This document shows, in pieces, positions 13,373 to 24,599 of a stretch of 64,000 bases of DNA. Positions within the stretch are counted from its first letter, which is position 1; each line of letters starts with the position of its first letter. This DNA is from Alectoria sarmentosa (lineage: Eukaryota; Ascomycota; Lecanoromycetes; Lecanorales; Parmeliaceae): contig WOGZ01000162.1 of the NCBI GenBank assembly GCA_009733775.1, positions 1-64,000 of the forward strand. The letters are read 5' to 3'. The notes under the pieces were generated by a model that searched no databases, was not told the origin of the DNA, and saw only the letters and a list, made by a program, of their open reading frames with translations. Made by a program: the position numbers and the translations under genes.

Positions 13373-14362
13373 ATGTCAGGAGCTGGGGTAAGCAGTTGAG
13401 GCTATGAGACCTGCGCACAGGAGCTCTCAATAACTAGATGAATTACATCAGGATCGAGAAGCTGTTTTCCCGACGCGACAATCGCTGGGTGCTATGAAGA
13501 ACAAGCTTAAGGGTGCCGAGACCGGGCACAGTCTGCTTAAAAGGAAAAGCGAAGCCTTGACAAAGTTCGTCTTGCCCGTTCGTTTGGCACGTATCGATCG
13601 CTAACGCTCTATCAGACGCTTTCGAGGTATGTTACATACAGATAGAGGGCTCTACTACTGATTGCTAAAGCTAATAGAAATAACGAGACGCATTGACGAG
13701 GCGAAGAGAAAGATGGGCCGTGTAATGCAGATTGCGGCTTTCTCGCTAGCGGAGGTCACATATGCAGTTGGAGGAGACATCGGGTATCAGATCCAGGAAT
13801 CAGCGAAGCAAGCACGCTTCAGAGTCCGCACAAAACAGGAAAACGTTTCTGGTGTTTTCCTACCTCAATTTGAAAGCTACACGACAGAAGGGAATAACGA
13901 CTTCGGTCTGACAGGTTTAGGGAAAGGAGGGCAGCAGGTTCAAAGATGTAGAGAGACATACGCAAGAGCTGTGGAAACTCTGGTAGAGCTTGCTAGTTTG
14001 CAAGTAAGTCATGCCCCCAGACCCGAGAATTGTTGGGAATCCTCTAACAGTTCGCCCAGACAGCGTTTGTCACCCTAGACGAAGTCATCAAGGTGGTGAA
14101 CAGGAGAGTCAATGCAATCGAACACGTCATCATACCACGCACAGAGAACACGATCAAGTATATCAATTCTGAGCTGGATGAGCTTGACAGAGAGGAATTC
14201 TACCGCCTGAAGAAGGTCAAGAGCAATAAGCAGCGAGACAACGATGCCGCGGAACAGGAAGGGAAGGCTTCCAAGAGGCGCGGAAGCGAAAAGGAGAACG
14301 CCGACGATGCTGGAGCTACCGACATTCTAGGGGAACAAGAAGATCAAGATGTAATATTCTAG
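13373..14362 (+). CDS. VMA8: V-type proton ATPase subunit D
   Basis: Central-stalk (rotor) subunit of the V1 sector, coupling ATP hydrolysis to proton pumping into vacuole and Golgi. Exons are 13373-13387, 13452-13564, 13616-13626, 13678-14003 and 14060-14362, giving 255 aa, the normal length. The spliced protein starts MSGAGDREAVFPTRQSLG and runs through LLKRKSEALTKRFREITRR, KMGRVMQIAAFSLAEVTYAV, GLGKGGQQVQRCRETYARAV and VNRRVNAIEHVIIPRTENT, all strongly conserved. The ends are long coiled-coil helices and the tail is charged. The third exon is only 11 nt. Its flanking introns are 51 bp each; the upstream one has a weak GTTCGT donor but a perfect GCTAAC branch site. Identity is not in doubt. 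The gene converges on the snRNP gene, with 220 bp between stop codons. Confidence 0.96.
13616..13626 (+). other. 11-nt micro-exon of VMA8
   Basis: It encodes most of KRFRE, joined to phase-2 sequence upstream and phase-1 sequence downstream. It is flanked by ...CTATCAG and GTATGT. Without it the conserved ALTKRFREITRR block is broken and the frame shifts. Confidence 0.85.
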
Positions 14363-14582
14363 GTCGCATGATAGTAGCTATGGTACGGGCGAGTTGCGAA
14401 TTAATTTTCCTGTTTAGCTTGCGCTCGTAGAAAGGGTATCTGGACATCGAATCAACCGCATAGTCTTTCTAATACGTTTCTCCTTAGTCGCGTATTATCA
14501 TTTACCTCTGCGCTGCGCGAGATTTTCGAGGATAGGCCAAAATTTCCTGCTCTGTGACCGATCGAGATTTGTCGACTTTCCA
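14363..14582. other. Short convergent intergenic region
   Basis: 220 bp between the stop codons of VMA8 (+) and the U1A/U2B''-like gene (-). Both 3' UTRs must lie or overlap here. Nothing else is seen. Confidence 0.5.
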
Positions 14583-15532
14583 TCACTGACGTTGATACAC
14601 AACCTTGACGACTTTGCCTTCCTCGCCCAGAGCCATGCCCGCAGTATTCTCCTTCGCACTTATAGCACCTGCTTCAGCTTCGTATTCCACGAAAGCTATG
14701 CCTCTCCTCCCAGGCACTAGTCGCACTTCTCTAAATCCTTCGAATCTGCCAAAGATTGCAGTGAGCCCATCCACCCCATAGTCTTCTGGCAGATTCTGCA
14801 CGAACAAAATCTTGTTAGGCGGTAGGTACTCTTCTGGGATGACTGCTCCTGCTGCTGGATTCGAAGATTTAAGACCAGCACCGCGGGAAGCTTTGGCCGG
14901 CCGAGCAGTGCCCGGTTCTTGAGGAGTACCAGCTGCTGGGCGTTTCAACTTCTTCTGGGCCTCTGCAGCCTCGTACGCTTGCTTTCTCTCTGTAATTTTG
15001 GTGGTCAGCTTGTCCAAAATTTCTTTTGGACCAATCGACATGCTCATACCTTTTTCAGCTAGCCTCCGTCGCCTATGTGCCTCGAAGTCTTCTGCGCTTC
15101 CCTCTCTTTGCACCGTAGCATCACTCTTTGTTCTCGCATAGTCCAGGAGCATCGGCTTATCGAACAGCTCGAACCCTTGGACCTCCTTGATGGCCCGCTC
15201 GGCAGCTTCGGTCTCGTCAAAGACTACGAAAGCCTGGCCTTTCGCTTTGATATTCGTCTTGGCAACAAGCTCGATGACATTGCCGTATTCAGAGAAGATT
15301 TCAGTGAGGGCTTCCTTTAGTTGATCTGGTTTGATACGTTCTTCCAAATTCTTAACCTGTATCATACTTCAATGTAAGTCATCCCGAGGTGAAGCAACGC
15401 GACTGGGGCTGGGCATTCTAACGTAGACTCTATAACATTATTAGCCACATGCTAGAGATGATGGCAGATGTATATTACGCACGTGGGATTCGGTGGGTTG
15501 GTGACACCAGTAGGGCCTGCTACCGCAGCCAT
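14583..15532 (-). CDS. U1A/U2B''-type snRNP protein, two RRM domains
   Basis: Spliceosomal RNA-binding protein of the SNF/U1A/U2B'' family, which binds a U1 or U2 snRNA stem-loop. Proposed exons on the minus strand are 15532-15483, 15429-15423 (7 nt) and 15356-14583, giving 276 aa. RRM1 (about residues 16-95) has RNP2 VYVKNL, which exists only when the 7-nt exon is included, then ERIKPDQLKEALTEIFSEYG and RNP1 AKGQAFVVF. A charged linker rich in Lys, Ala and Pro follows. RRM2 (about 195-276) has ILFVQNLPEDYG and GIAFVEYE. The two-RRM layout and linker match the family; which of the two yeast counterparts (MSL1 or MUD1) it equals cannot be decided from sequence alone. A MITE-like element begins 52 bp upstream of the start codon. 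Confidence 0.92.
15423..15429 (-). other. 7-nt micro-exon of the snRNP gene
   Basis: The sequence AGTCTAC lies between an acceptor TTATAG and a donor GTTAGA. It turns ...NPT into TVY and joins to VKNLEER, completing RNP2 of RRM1. Introns on either side are 53 and 66 bp. The upstream intron has a CTAAT branch site. Confidence 0.75.
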
Positions 15533-15584
15533 GATTGAGAATGGGTGAACAGAGTGATGCGATTTAAGGGCTAGTATTCTTTTA

Positions 15585-16113
15585 CCCCTATATTCTTAAT
15601 CATTGGGAAACGGAAAAAATTCCGCGATTCTAGCACCCCTCTCAAATCAAAAATCAGAAATCAAGTTTCACAAACAATTTCACAACCACAATTCTTTATC
15701 GTTCAAGAATTTCGCAAGCTTTATCCATCATGTTGATTAATAGATATCTCAATTTCGAAAGAGTTCTGTTTGGAATATCGCGAATGACATCGTAAATCAA
15801 AGATATACAACGAAAACATATTCGCTCGATTTTACATCAAAAAGTTACCTCGGCTATTTTTTGACTGCACAATTTACTTCGAAGATTTCGAAAAATTTAA
15901 TGAATTTATGTTTTATAATACAGCGAATAATCAAAATCCTTTATAAATCAAGTGTGTTACTCTTTAATACATCTATCAAGACACATAAAAATTTTAAAAT
16001 ACTGCGAGTTGTCGTTGTGAATTGGGTTGGAAAACATGATTTTTGAAGATTGATTTGAGGGGGTAGAATCGCGGATTTTTTTTTCCGTTTCCCAATGATT
16101 AAGAATATAGGGG
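15585..16113. mobile_element. MITE-like element with long terminal inverted repeats
   Basis: The outermost 35 bp, beginning CCCCTATATTCTTAATCATT, are identical in inverted orientation at both ends. Imperfect similarity continues to about 100-110 bp per arm. The 529-bp body is flanked by TA on each side (15583-15584 and 16114-16115), as expected for Tc1/mariner-type insertion. The interior has no credible coding frame, so it is non-autonomous. It occupies most of the 683-bp gap between the snRNP gene (-) and CCA1 (+), ending 102 bp before the CCA1 ATG. No second copy was seen in the window. Confidence 0.85.
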
Positions 16114-16215
16114 TACTGTAGCGTTTTGGCTTCTGAATACTTACACGTGACTTGTGAATCATTCCGGATTCTTGATAGGATCATAAACGTCTTAAATGCT
16201 TGTCCTCGATCCTGA

Positions 16216-17907
16216 ATGTGTTTCTTCAAACTTTTACCAAGACACTCTCTCAATCTGAACCTCTCAAAGAGATTCTGCTCGCGGCAGGTAACTATGAGAA
16301 ATGGTATCAAATTAACTGAACAAGAGGCAACTTTGCGGCAGTTGCTCCTTGATGTCTCCTCTTACAGTGTCACACTCGGTGGTCACCACCAAAAGCCTGA
16401 GCTCAGATTTGCTGGAGGATGGGTCCGAGACAAGCTATTAGGTCTACTCAGCAATGACATTGACGTTGCCATAAGCAGTATGACTGGTTCCGAGTTTGGA
16501 TCTCTAATGAAGCAATACGTGGAGCTGCCCGAAGCACGGGATAAATACGAGAACGATATTCTTGGCCGCCTGGCCAAAATTGAAGCAAACCCTGAGAAGT
16601 CGAAGCATCTCGAGACGGCCACATTGAAGGTTCTCGGTTTTGACATAGACTTGGTGAATCTTCGCAAAGAGACGTATACCGATGTCAGCCGCAACCCTAG
16701 TGTGGAATTCGGTACTCCTGAAGAAGACGCTCTTCGTCGAGATTCAACCATCAACGCCCTGTTCTACAACCTTCAAACGTCCGAAGTAGAGGACTTTACT
16801 GGAAGAGGGTTTCAAGACTTGCAACGCAAAGTCATCAAGACACCGCTGGCACCTCTGCAAACGTTCAAAGACGACCCTTTGAGGGTGTTAAGAAGTATAC
16901 GCTTCGCGAGCCGCCTCATGTACGAAATCGCTCCCGAAGATGAGATGGCCATGAGAGACAGTACTATCAAGGCTGCGCTTAGACTCAAGATCACCCGCGA
17001 GAGAGTGCGTGTCGAGATATTGAAGATGCTGGGGTGGCCAAAACCCCATCAATCGCCCTCTCTTTTAGAAGCATCGGGCCCTCACAGAGCACTATCTCTG
17101 ATTGATCGTCTTGACTTATATAATGAAGTCTTCACTGATCCTACTGATGCAGACTGCAAGCTAGTTGACACTACGAAATGGCATCGGGCCTACAACCAGC
17201 TGCGGGACATGGTTAAGTCAGGATCAGAAGGGCCCATTCGGTCGATCCTATTAGGCAGCCCAGAAGGTCCAGAAGCCCTGTACCACGCATGGCTACTGAC
17301 GTGTTTTGTTCCCTGGGCAAGGGAGCCTCTAATGTTTCCACAGAAATCGTCCAAGCGACCGATGACCGCGGCAAGCCTTGCAGCACGAGAAGGCATCAAA
17401 GCTGAAAACAAGATCTACAGACTTATTGATGATGCTGTCTCTCATCTGCAAGACATTATCGAAAAGAAAAATGCCATCAGTCACGAGGATCAGACGACAA
17501 AGTTAACCATAAAGCGGAAGCAGGGGGCTAGCGCCGTGCTCCATCGCGAAATGCTAGGATTGGCCATTCGCAAGTGGGGTGCCAACTGGAGAAGTAGTGT
17601 CATGTACGCTCTACTAACAGAGGTTGCGGAGACCAAGACAGAGACTGACGCTCAGGTGGTCTTGGATGGATACTCCTCGTGGCTATTGCATCTTTCATCA
17701 CTCAACCTTCTTGACGTGGATCAACTAGAACCAATCGTGAAGGGCGATACACTAATGAAAGCCTTCAATACCAAAGGCGGGAAATGGGTGTCCTTAGCTT
17801 TGAATTGCATGATTGAATGGCAACTTCGCAATCCAGACCGGACGGACGCGGCGGGTGCTATCGCAGAGGTTGTGCGAAGGAAGGAGGAGTTGAACATCCC
17901 GCCCTGA
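16216..17907 (+). CDS. CCA1: CCA-adding tRNA nucleotidyltransferase
   Basis: Adds CCA to the 3' end of tRNAs in nucleus/cytosol and mitochondria. Intronless, 563 aa, class II family. Motif A is seen as RFAGGWVRDKLLG with NDIDVAIS (metal-binding Asp81 and Asp83). Motif B is EEDALRRDSTINALFYN. Motif C is DDPLRVLRSIRFASR, and the nucleotide-selecting helix is ITRERVRVEILKML. The first 26 residues (MCFFKLLPRHSLNLNLSKRF and following) are basic and hydroxylated with no acidic residue, like a mitochondrial presequence. A second ATG at 16294 (Met27) would start a protein without it, the arrangement used by yeast CCA1 to make two isoforms. The C-terminal half is less conserved, as usual. The promoter is nearly all MITE sequence. 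Confidence 0.95.
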   Translation: MCFFKLLPRHSLNLNLSKRFCSRQVTMRNGIKLTEQEATLRQLLLDVSSYSVTLGGHHQKPELRFAGGWVRDKLLGLLSNDIDVAISSMTGSEFGSLMKQYVELPEARDKYENDILGRLAKIEANPEKSKHLETATLKVLGFDIDLVNLRKETYTDVSRNPSVEFGTPEEDALRRDSTINALFYNLQTSEVEDFTGRGFQDLQRKVIKTPLAPLQTFKDDPLRVLRSIRFASRLMYEIAPEDEMAMRDSTIKAALRLKITRERVRVEILKMLGWPKPHQSPSLLEASGPHRALSLIDRLDLYNEVFTDPTDADCKLVDTTKWHRAYNQLRDMVKSGSEGPIRSILLGSPEGPEALYHAWLLTCFVPWAREPLMFPQKSSKRPMTAASLAAREGIKAENKIYRLIDDAVSHLQDIIEKKNAISHEDQTTKLTIKRKQGASAVLHREMLGLAIRKWGANWRSSVMYALLTEVAETKTETDAQVVLDGYSSWLLHLSSLNLLDVDQLEPIVKGDTLMKAFNTKGGKWVSLALNCMIEWQLRNPDRTDAAGAIAEVVRRKEELNIPP

Positions 17908-18360
17908 AGTATTGGTCTCAAGTCCGAGCGACGAGGAGATACAGCAAGCATTCAAACCCTTCCAAAACAACGTGGACAGGGAAAGCTTTGTAAGTCGCAA
18001 AACAATGGCAGCTCCGCAATGCATAAAAGAGAAACTTTGCGGGCGGCATTGACGTGGTTTTGGCAATGAGAGAGAATGGTATTACTGGCGAATAGATACG
18101 CGGACCTTTGGATGCCAGCAGTGTCTCGTAGAAAAAGCCAGATCTGCAAGTCGCAACGGCAACTCTGGACGTAACAGATGTATTGCGGAGGCTTGGTGAA
18201 AAAAGAGGAATAGTATTGCCTGAGTAAGTAGGTTAGAAATAGGGAGGTCTAGCACCAATGTTCCTTACAGCCCTGCCGCTTTACTCAAAAAGGCAATACA
18301 CGAAATATGAGCTATGCTAAATACGAAGGTGGGCACCAAAAATCCTGCACATGCGCTAAA
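17908..18360. other. 3' flank of CCA1
   Basis: Normal-GC non-coding DNA between the CCA1 stop and the sharp AT boundary near 18,360. It should carry the 3' UTR. Minus-strand open frames here overlap one another and the CCA1 end and show no motif. Confidence 0.5.
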
Positions 18361-19239
18361 ACTCTAAACATTTTTAATATACATGAAAGGTTTTTAAAAT
18401 AGCATTATTATTTAATAATGATATTTTATATATTTATTTAATTCGTATAATTATATATTCGAATTCTCGCGACCTTTTTTATATTTATCACATTTTCTCA
18501 AATAAATAATTTCGATAATATATTTAAATATACGTTTTATTCATTTTTGAATTCGTTTTTATAAAAGTTTATATTTTTAATAATAAATTTATCGCTTTTC
18601 GATCTTTTTTCGAATTTTTAAAAAATTATTTTAAGTAATACGTCGCTTTATTTAAAATTAACATAATTTAATTATATTAAAATTCGAAATATAATCGCAT
18701 TAAAGCATTTAAATAATATTAAATAATATATATATTACGTTTTAACAATTAAACGTATATATCGAGATTTTATTTTTTATAATTTTTATATTAAATCGCT
18801 TTCATTTATATTTTTAAGCGAATTTTATAAATTTTAAAGTGAAAATTTGAATTTAATTAGCGAGAAAAAATAAATTATATTTTTTTATATATATTTTTTA
18901 ATAATAATATTAATTAAGTTTTTTTTTATAATTTTTTTTTCAATTTTTATAATAAATTATTATTTAAAATCTCGAATTTTAATTACAATTTAATTTTAAA
19001 ATTTAAAATTTTATTAAATATAATTAAATGCTTCGCGTATTTTTTTTTAAACGTGATTTAAAAAAAATCGTATAAAAAATAACCTTTAAAATATAAAGTT
19101 TATAACGTTAACGAAACGACGTTATATAACGAATTTTATAAACATTTCGTATATTTAACGTTAAACTCGCACATTTTTTTATCGAAAATTTAAAATTATA
19201 TTTATTTTATTAAAATACGATAATTAATTATAAAAAATT

Positions 19240-21730
19240 ATTATATATAAAAGAATAAAATAAAGTTAAACTAAATGAGTTTAAAAATATATATATAATT
19301 AATTATAAATTCGAATAAATTACGCTTTTTAATTAACGCTCGAATAATAACATTTAAATTTTTTAAGCGCCTTTATTAAAAATTTATGTATATAAATTTT
19401 ATAATTTTTGTTTTTTATTATTTTAAAAACATAATTTTTTCTAAATTTCGTAAATTGTAAAATTCGATTTACGCTTTTTAATAATATAAAAATTATAAAA
19501 TTTGAATTGTTATTCGTGAATTGAAATAATATATAAATTATATTTTTAAATTATATTAACGATATTTAAGATTGAATAATAATTTTTTATTTTATTTATT
19601 TATTTATTTACTTTTATAATATCGAAAATAAATTTTAAAATTTTAATTTATTAAATATATTATTAACGTTCGAGATAATCTTAAATTAATTTTATAATTT
19701 TAATTTTCGAATATTATTTCGAATAATGTATTAAGTTATCGAATATGTTTCGTTATTAAAAAAAATTAAAGTTTAAAATTTCGATTACGACGAAAGAGAT
19801 TTAAAAATGCATTTATTAATATTATTTCGAATATAATTTCGAAATTAAACAATTAAGGCAAATTTCTCGCGAGAATATTATTAATTATAATTTCGAAATG
19901 TCGCGTATAATTGTAACTGATAATGTTAATATATTTTTGATAAAAAATTTTAACACGAAGTCTTTTCTCGATCTTTAATAAAAAAAAACCTTAATTACAT
20001 TTTTAATAATATCTTAATTTCTTACTTCGAAATCTAAAATAAGATTTTTTTAAATTTAATAATGTCATGATTCGAGGTCAGCAGTTTTTAAATCGATACT
20101 GCGAATCACCATAAACCAAGGCTAGTTCTATAACTCAGCCCTACACTAGCGTGTCAAGTCATAACCTAATCTTTTACTTCTGCATGCATGCATTCGTACT
20201 TAAAACCTCATAATTAAAATTTCATTCAAATCACGTTCAAACATTATTACAATTCTACGTGTAATTTCTAATAAATAACTTTAAAACGTTATCGTAAATA
20301 TATTTAAAACATTTTAAAAAAATTTAATAATTGCGAGATAATTCGAGATGATCGAAATGTTTAAGAAATTTAATAATAATTAAGATTGCGAAATGCGTAC
20401 GAGTGTTATAAATAATATATATCGTCTTTATACGCTTTAAATTATTATTAACTTTTAAAGACGTACTTTTCGAATTATTAATATGCGAAGTCGCGTATAT
20501 AATATATTTTATTATTATTATTCAAATAATCGTTAATTAGTTAATAACATAAATATATTTAATATTAAAATTCTTAATCGTCGAATTATTAAAAATGTTA
20601 AACACGTTATTTTTTTCTATTCGTTTTTTAAAATCTTGATTTACGTTTATAAATAATCTTTTAACGAATTCGTTATTGTTGATAATCGAGATCAAAAACG
20701 AATTAAATAATTATTTTTTATTATTTATAAACGCGTAAAAAGATTTATTAAAAGAATTAAAAAGATTTTTTTTTCTCAAAATCGTCGTTTCCTTAAATTA
20801 ATCAATTTTCGTTTTTTTTAAAACGCGCTTTTTTTTATCTCGTTCTTTACTTTCTCTTTCTTTTAACGACGCGTATTTTATATTTTTAAACGATTAAACA
20901 ATATTTTAATCGATGTAGAGAATTCTTTATTATAAAATTTATTAATAAACTTTTTTGATATTAAATAACTTTTTTAAACAACTCGTTTTTTAATTCTTTT
21001 TTAATAATTATTTAACTTTTAACAAAATTAATAAATTATATTGCGCATTATTTATATATTATAAAATCTCTGCGATATAAATTCGATTTTATAAATTAAA
21101 TTTGCGATCGATATAATACGACGTCGTTTTAAAACGAGATATTTAAATAATGTTATAATAACGATAAAATTAAAATCGTTATATTTAAAATAAACATTTT
21201 ATAAAACGATAATTCAAATGAAAATGAAAAGCATTAAAGAAACGTTAAAATAAATGCAAATAATTTAATTAATTTCAACGAGCGTGATATTAACAACATT
21301 TTATATTTTATAAAATTTAATATTATAATTTTAATTAATAAATGTAAAAAATATCACGTTTATAATATTTAATATAATAATGTTATTTCGATAATCTTAT
21401 ATTAAAATATTATTAATTATTCGATAATTTCATTTATATATAAAATGTAAAGCGCGATTATTATTTATATACTTATTTTAACGTTTTCAAAAAATGAAAA
21501 ATCGATTTTTAATTAAATTTACATTATAAATAACACTTAAAAACAATTTATAACACGATATAATTTCTTTTCGATCGCGTTTTTCGTATTAATTATATTA
21601 AATATAATTATTATAAAAATAATTATTTTCTTTAAAAGTATTAATTTTTATATTATTATCTTTAAAACGATATTTAAAAAATTGAAAATCGATTTAATTA
21701 TACGAGGTTATAAATTATTGTATAAAAACT
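19240..21730 (+). repeat. Unidentified dispersed repeat, copy 1
   Basis: Alignable by eye to 49,290-50,970 in the same orientation. The best match runs from about 20,640 to 21,730 (shared blocks around ACGACGCG, TTGCGATCGAT and GAGCGTGATATTAA). A second matched segment lies at about 19,320-19,500. Copy 1 has several hundred extra bases between these segments, including the GC patch at 20,050. Differences are mostly transitions. No protein was recognised and the ends are uncertain. Confidence 0.65.
20050..20230. other. GC-spared patch inside AT block
   Basis: About 180 bp of ordinary composition, including CCAAGGCTAGTTC and CAGCCCTACACTAGCG, surrounded by RIP-like DNA. It starts near TGTCATGATTCGAGG, which would fit an LTR start, but no partner copy was found. 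No tRNA fold or coding frame could be established. Confidence 0.5.
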
Positions 21731-24599
21731 CGCAACATCATAATTCACGCATTTATAATCGTTTTATTTTAAATAAAATCGTTATTATTTAAAAAAAACA
21801 ATATAAATAATTTATTAAACATATTCGAAACGAGAAACGTTTTAATTAAAATTTAAAATAACGATAAATGTAATATTTTATATTAACATTTCGTTTATAT
21901 ATTATTACGTTATTTTTTAATTATTAATTCGACGAACAATTATAACATAATAAAATATTTATTATAAATGTCGTATTTAATAAAAATCTTTTTATCAATC
22001 GATATAATAATAATAATTTCGTTTTACGAATTAATAATCGAGAAAACTTAACACGAATTATATTAATCTCTTTTTATAAATTTATTTCTTTATTTCTTTA
22101 AATTTATTGAATTGATTTTTTATAAATATTTTATATATATTCGTTTTATTTAATTTAATCGTTTTCTTTATTGCGATAAACTATTTTAATATTTTATTTA
22201 TAATATATATAATCGTTGAAAATAATCGTCTTTATTAATTAAAATAAAATTAAAAAATAATTCGAATTAATATTTATTAAGCAATTATTAATGCTTAAAT
22301 CGATAAAATTATGATAAACGTATAAGATAATAAACAACGTATTATCTTTTCTTTCTTATATTAAAAAAATCACGATTTATAAAACAACTTTATCAAGATT
22401 TTATAATTTTGATTTTCAAATTTAATCGATTAAACATCTTTATTATTTTCATTTATAACTTAAAATAAATTAAAATTATTATTAATATTTTATTTAAGAA
22501 ATTAATTATCGATTAATTTAATTTAATAATTAAAATATTTAAATTGAAATTAAAGGCTTTTATAAATCATATCTTATCAAAAAAAATAATAATCTTTTTT
22601 TTATTTTCTTTTATAAATTTATTTATAATGAATATTTTTTAAAAGCACGTTAATTAAATAATTAATGTAAATTATAATTTTTAAAAATGTCATTAACATA
22701 ATTCAATTTTTTATACGTTATAATTTTTATTATAAATTTTGCGATGTTTTCAAATTTTTTCTTTTTATTTCGAGAATTAAATTATAATCGATTGAAATTT
22801 CGTCGATTAATTTTAATTTTAATTTATTTTTACTCGCAAAAATCGAATTTCGACGTATTATTATATTATAAAATTTTAAAAACGAAAATTATCGCATATT
22901 TGTATATTTATTATATTAAGTTTTAAAAGTTTAAAAGCATTATAAAAACATCGTAACATTTAATTAATTTCTTTTTTGTGACTTCGTTTATAAAATCGAT
23001 ACAAATTTATTTAAAATATGTGTTAATAATGAATTATTCGCGATTTAAAATCTTCGTATTATATTTTATTCGTATTTAAAATTGCGCGCTTTTAAATTTT
23101 CGTTCTTTATTTATTTTATTATAAAAAATTCGACTCGATATAATTATTTGATAAAAAATTGATATATTATTCATAATAACGTTGTTTATAAAAAATTTAA
23201 TTTTTTTTAACGATATATATTCGTTAAAATCGATTATAATCGATTAATTAATTAAAATAAAATTTATTAACGTGTTTAACGCGTTAATTTTAATCGTTTT
23301 TTTAAGATTAAATTTGTGTGTGTAATATTTTCCAAAATCGTTTATTAATTTGTTTTTGATAAAGTTTTAAAATTTGATTCAATTTTTTATCTTTATTTCT
23401 TTAAATTCTTATAAATATTGCATATAAGACTTTTTAAAATGTGATTTTATGATCTTAAAACGAAGTTTCGAATTTATTTTACTTTTTTTCTTATATAAGT
23501 CGTATCTTGATTCTTTTTAAAAACTTTGATTAATAACGTTTTAAAAATGAATTTGAGATATGATTTAAATTTTGAAAATGAAAATCTTTATTATCGTTTC
23601 AGAGATCATTTCGTGTTTTTTAAAACTTATATATTTTAAAACGCTTAAGAGTTTTTAATTATCTAATCGTCTCTTTTCTTATTTTAATTATTATAAAAAA
23701 AACCGTTAAATCTCACGAATGATTTTTATAATTTTTTAAATAAATGATTAATAACGCATATAATCATTTGAGCACGTCTTTTTGAAATTAATATAAAAAA
23801 AATTTACGTTTAATAATGCTTTAAATTTTTAATAAACTTTTAAATTTTTAAAATAACGTTAACGAAATAAAATTCTCTAAATTACGAAGCGAAATGTGTT
23901 TTAAATCAAAAAAAAAATCATTTAAAACGAGATAGATTTTCGAATATAATATTAATAATCTTTCGAATCTTTTAACGCATAAATATTTTAATATAATATT
24001 ATTTAAATAATTTTTTAACGAAATTGTTTAAGAAATTCGATTAACATAATCGAAAATAAAAAAATCAATTATGTTTTAATGTTAACAATTCAATAATATC
24101 TTCGTTTTAAATAAAATTTTCTTTATTTCTTCGATTGTTAATCGATGATTGCAAAAAAATGTTTTCGAGAATCTTTATAAATGTTCGCTATTTATTTTCA
24201 ATCGTGATTAATTTATTAAATATTTTTTGATATTAATTTTAAACGATTATTTGAATTTATATTTATTTTAAAAATTACTTAATTATTTAGAAAGCGCAAC
24301 GACCTTAATTATAATGTTTATTTTCTTAAATTATTTAAAAAGCGCAGTCATTTAAAGAAAATAAAAATAATTGAAATTAAATTCAAATGATAAAATGATT
24401 CGAAAAACGAATCATAAATGTTTATTTTAATTTTGTAATAAAATGAAAATGAAAGACTTTAAATTATGAGATAAATTATAATATATTAAAAATAAGCACA
24501 AGCGACATTAAAAGTAAATAGAAATAAATGTGATTAAAAGTTATTAAAGTGATAAAATGAAAAGATTAACCTTATTTTTAAATCATTTAACGCGATTTA

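Noticed and set aside
15861..16310. Short frames on both strands between the snRNP gene and CCA1
   Set aside because: They fall within the MITE-like element or overlap the start of CCA1 and have no family resemblance.
20050..20230. GC patch as a tRNA gene
   Set aside because: No cloverleaf with A and B boxes could be laid out.
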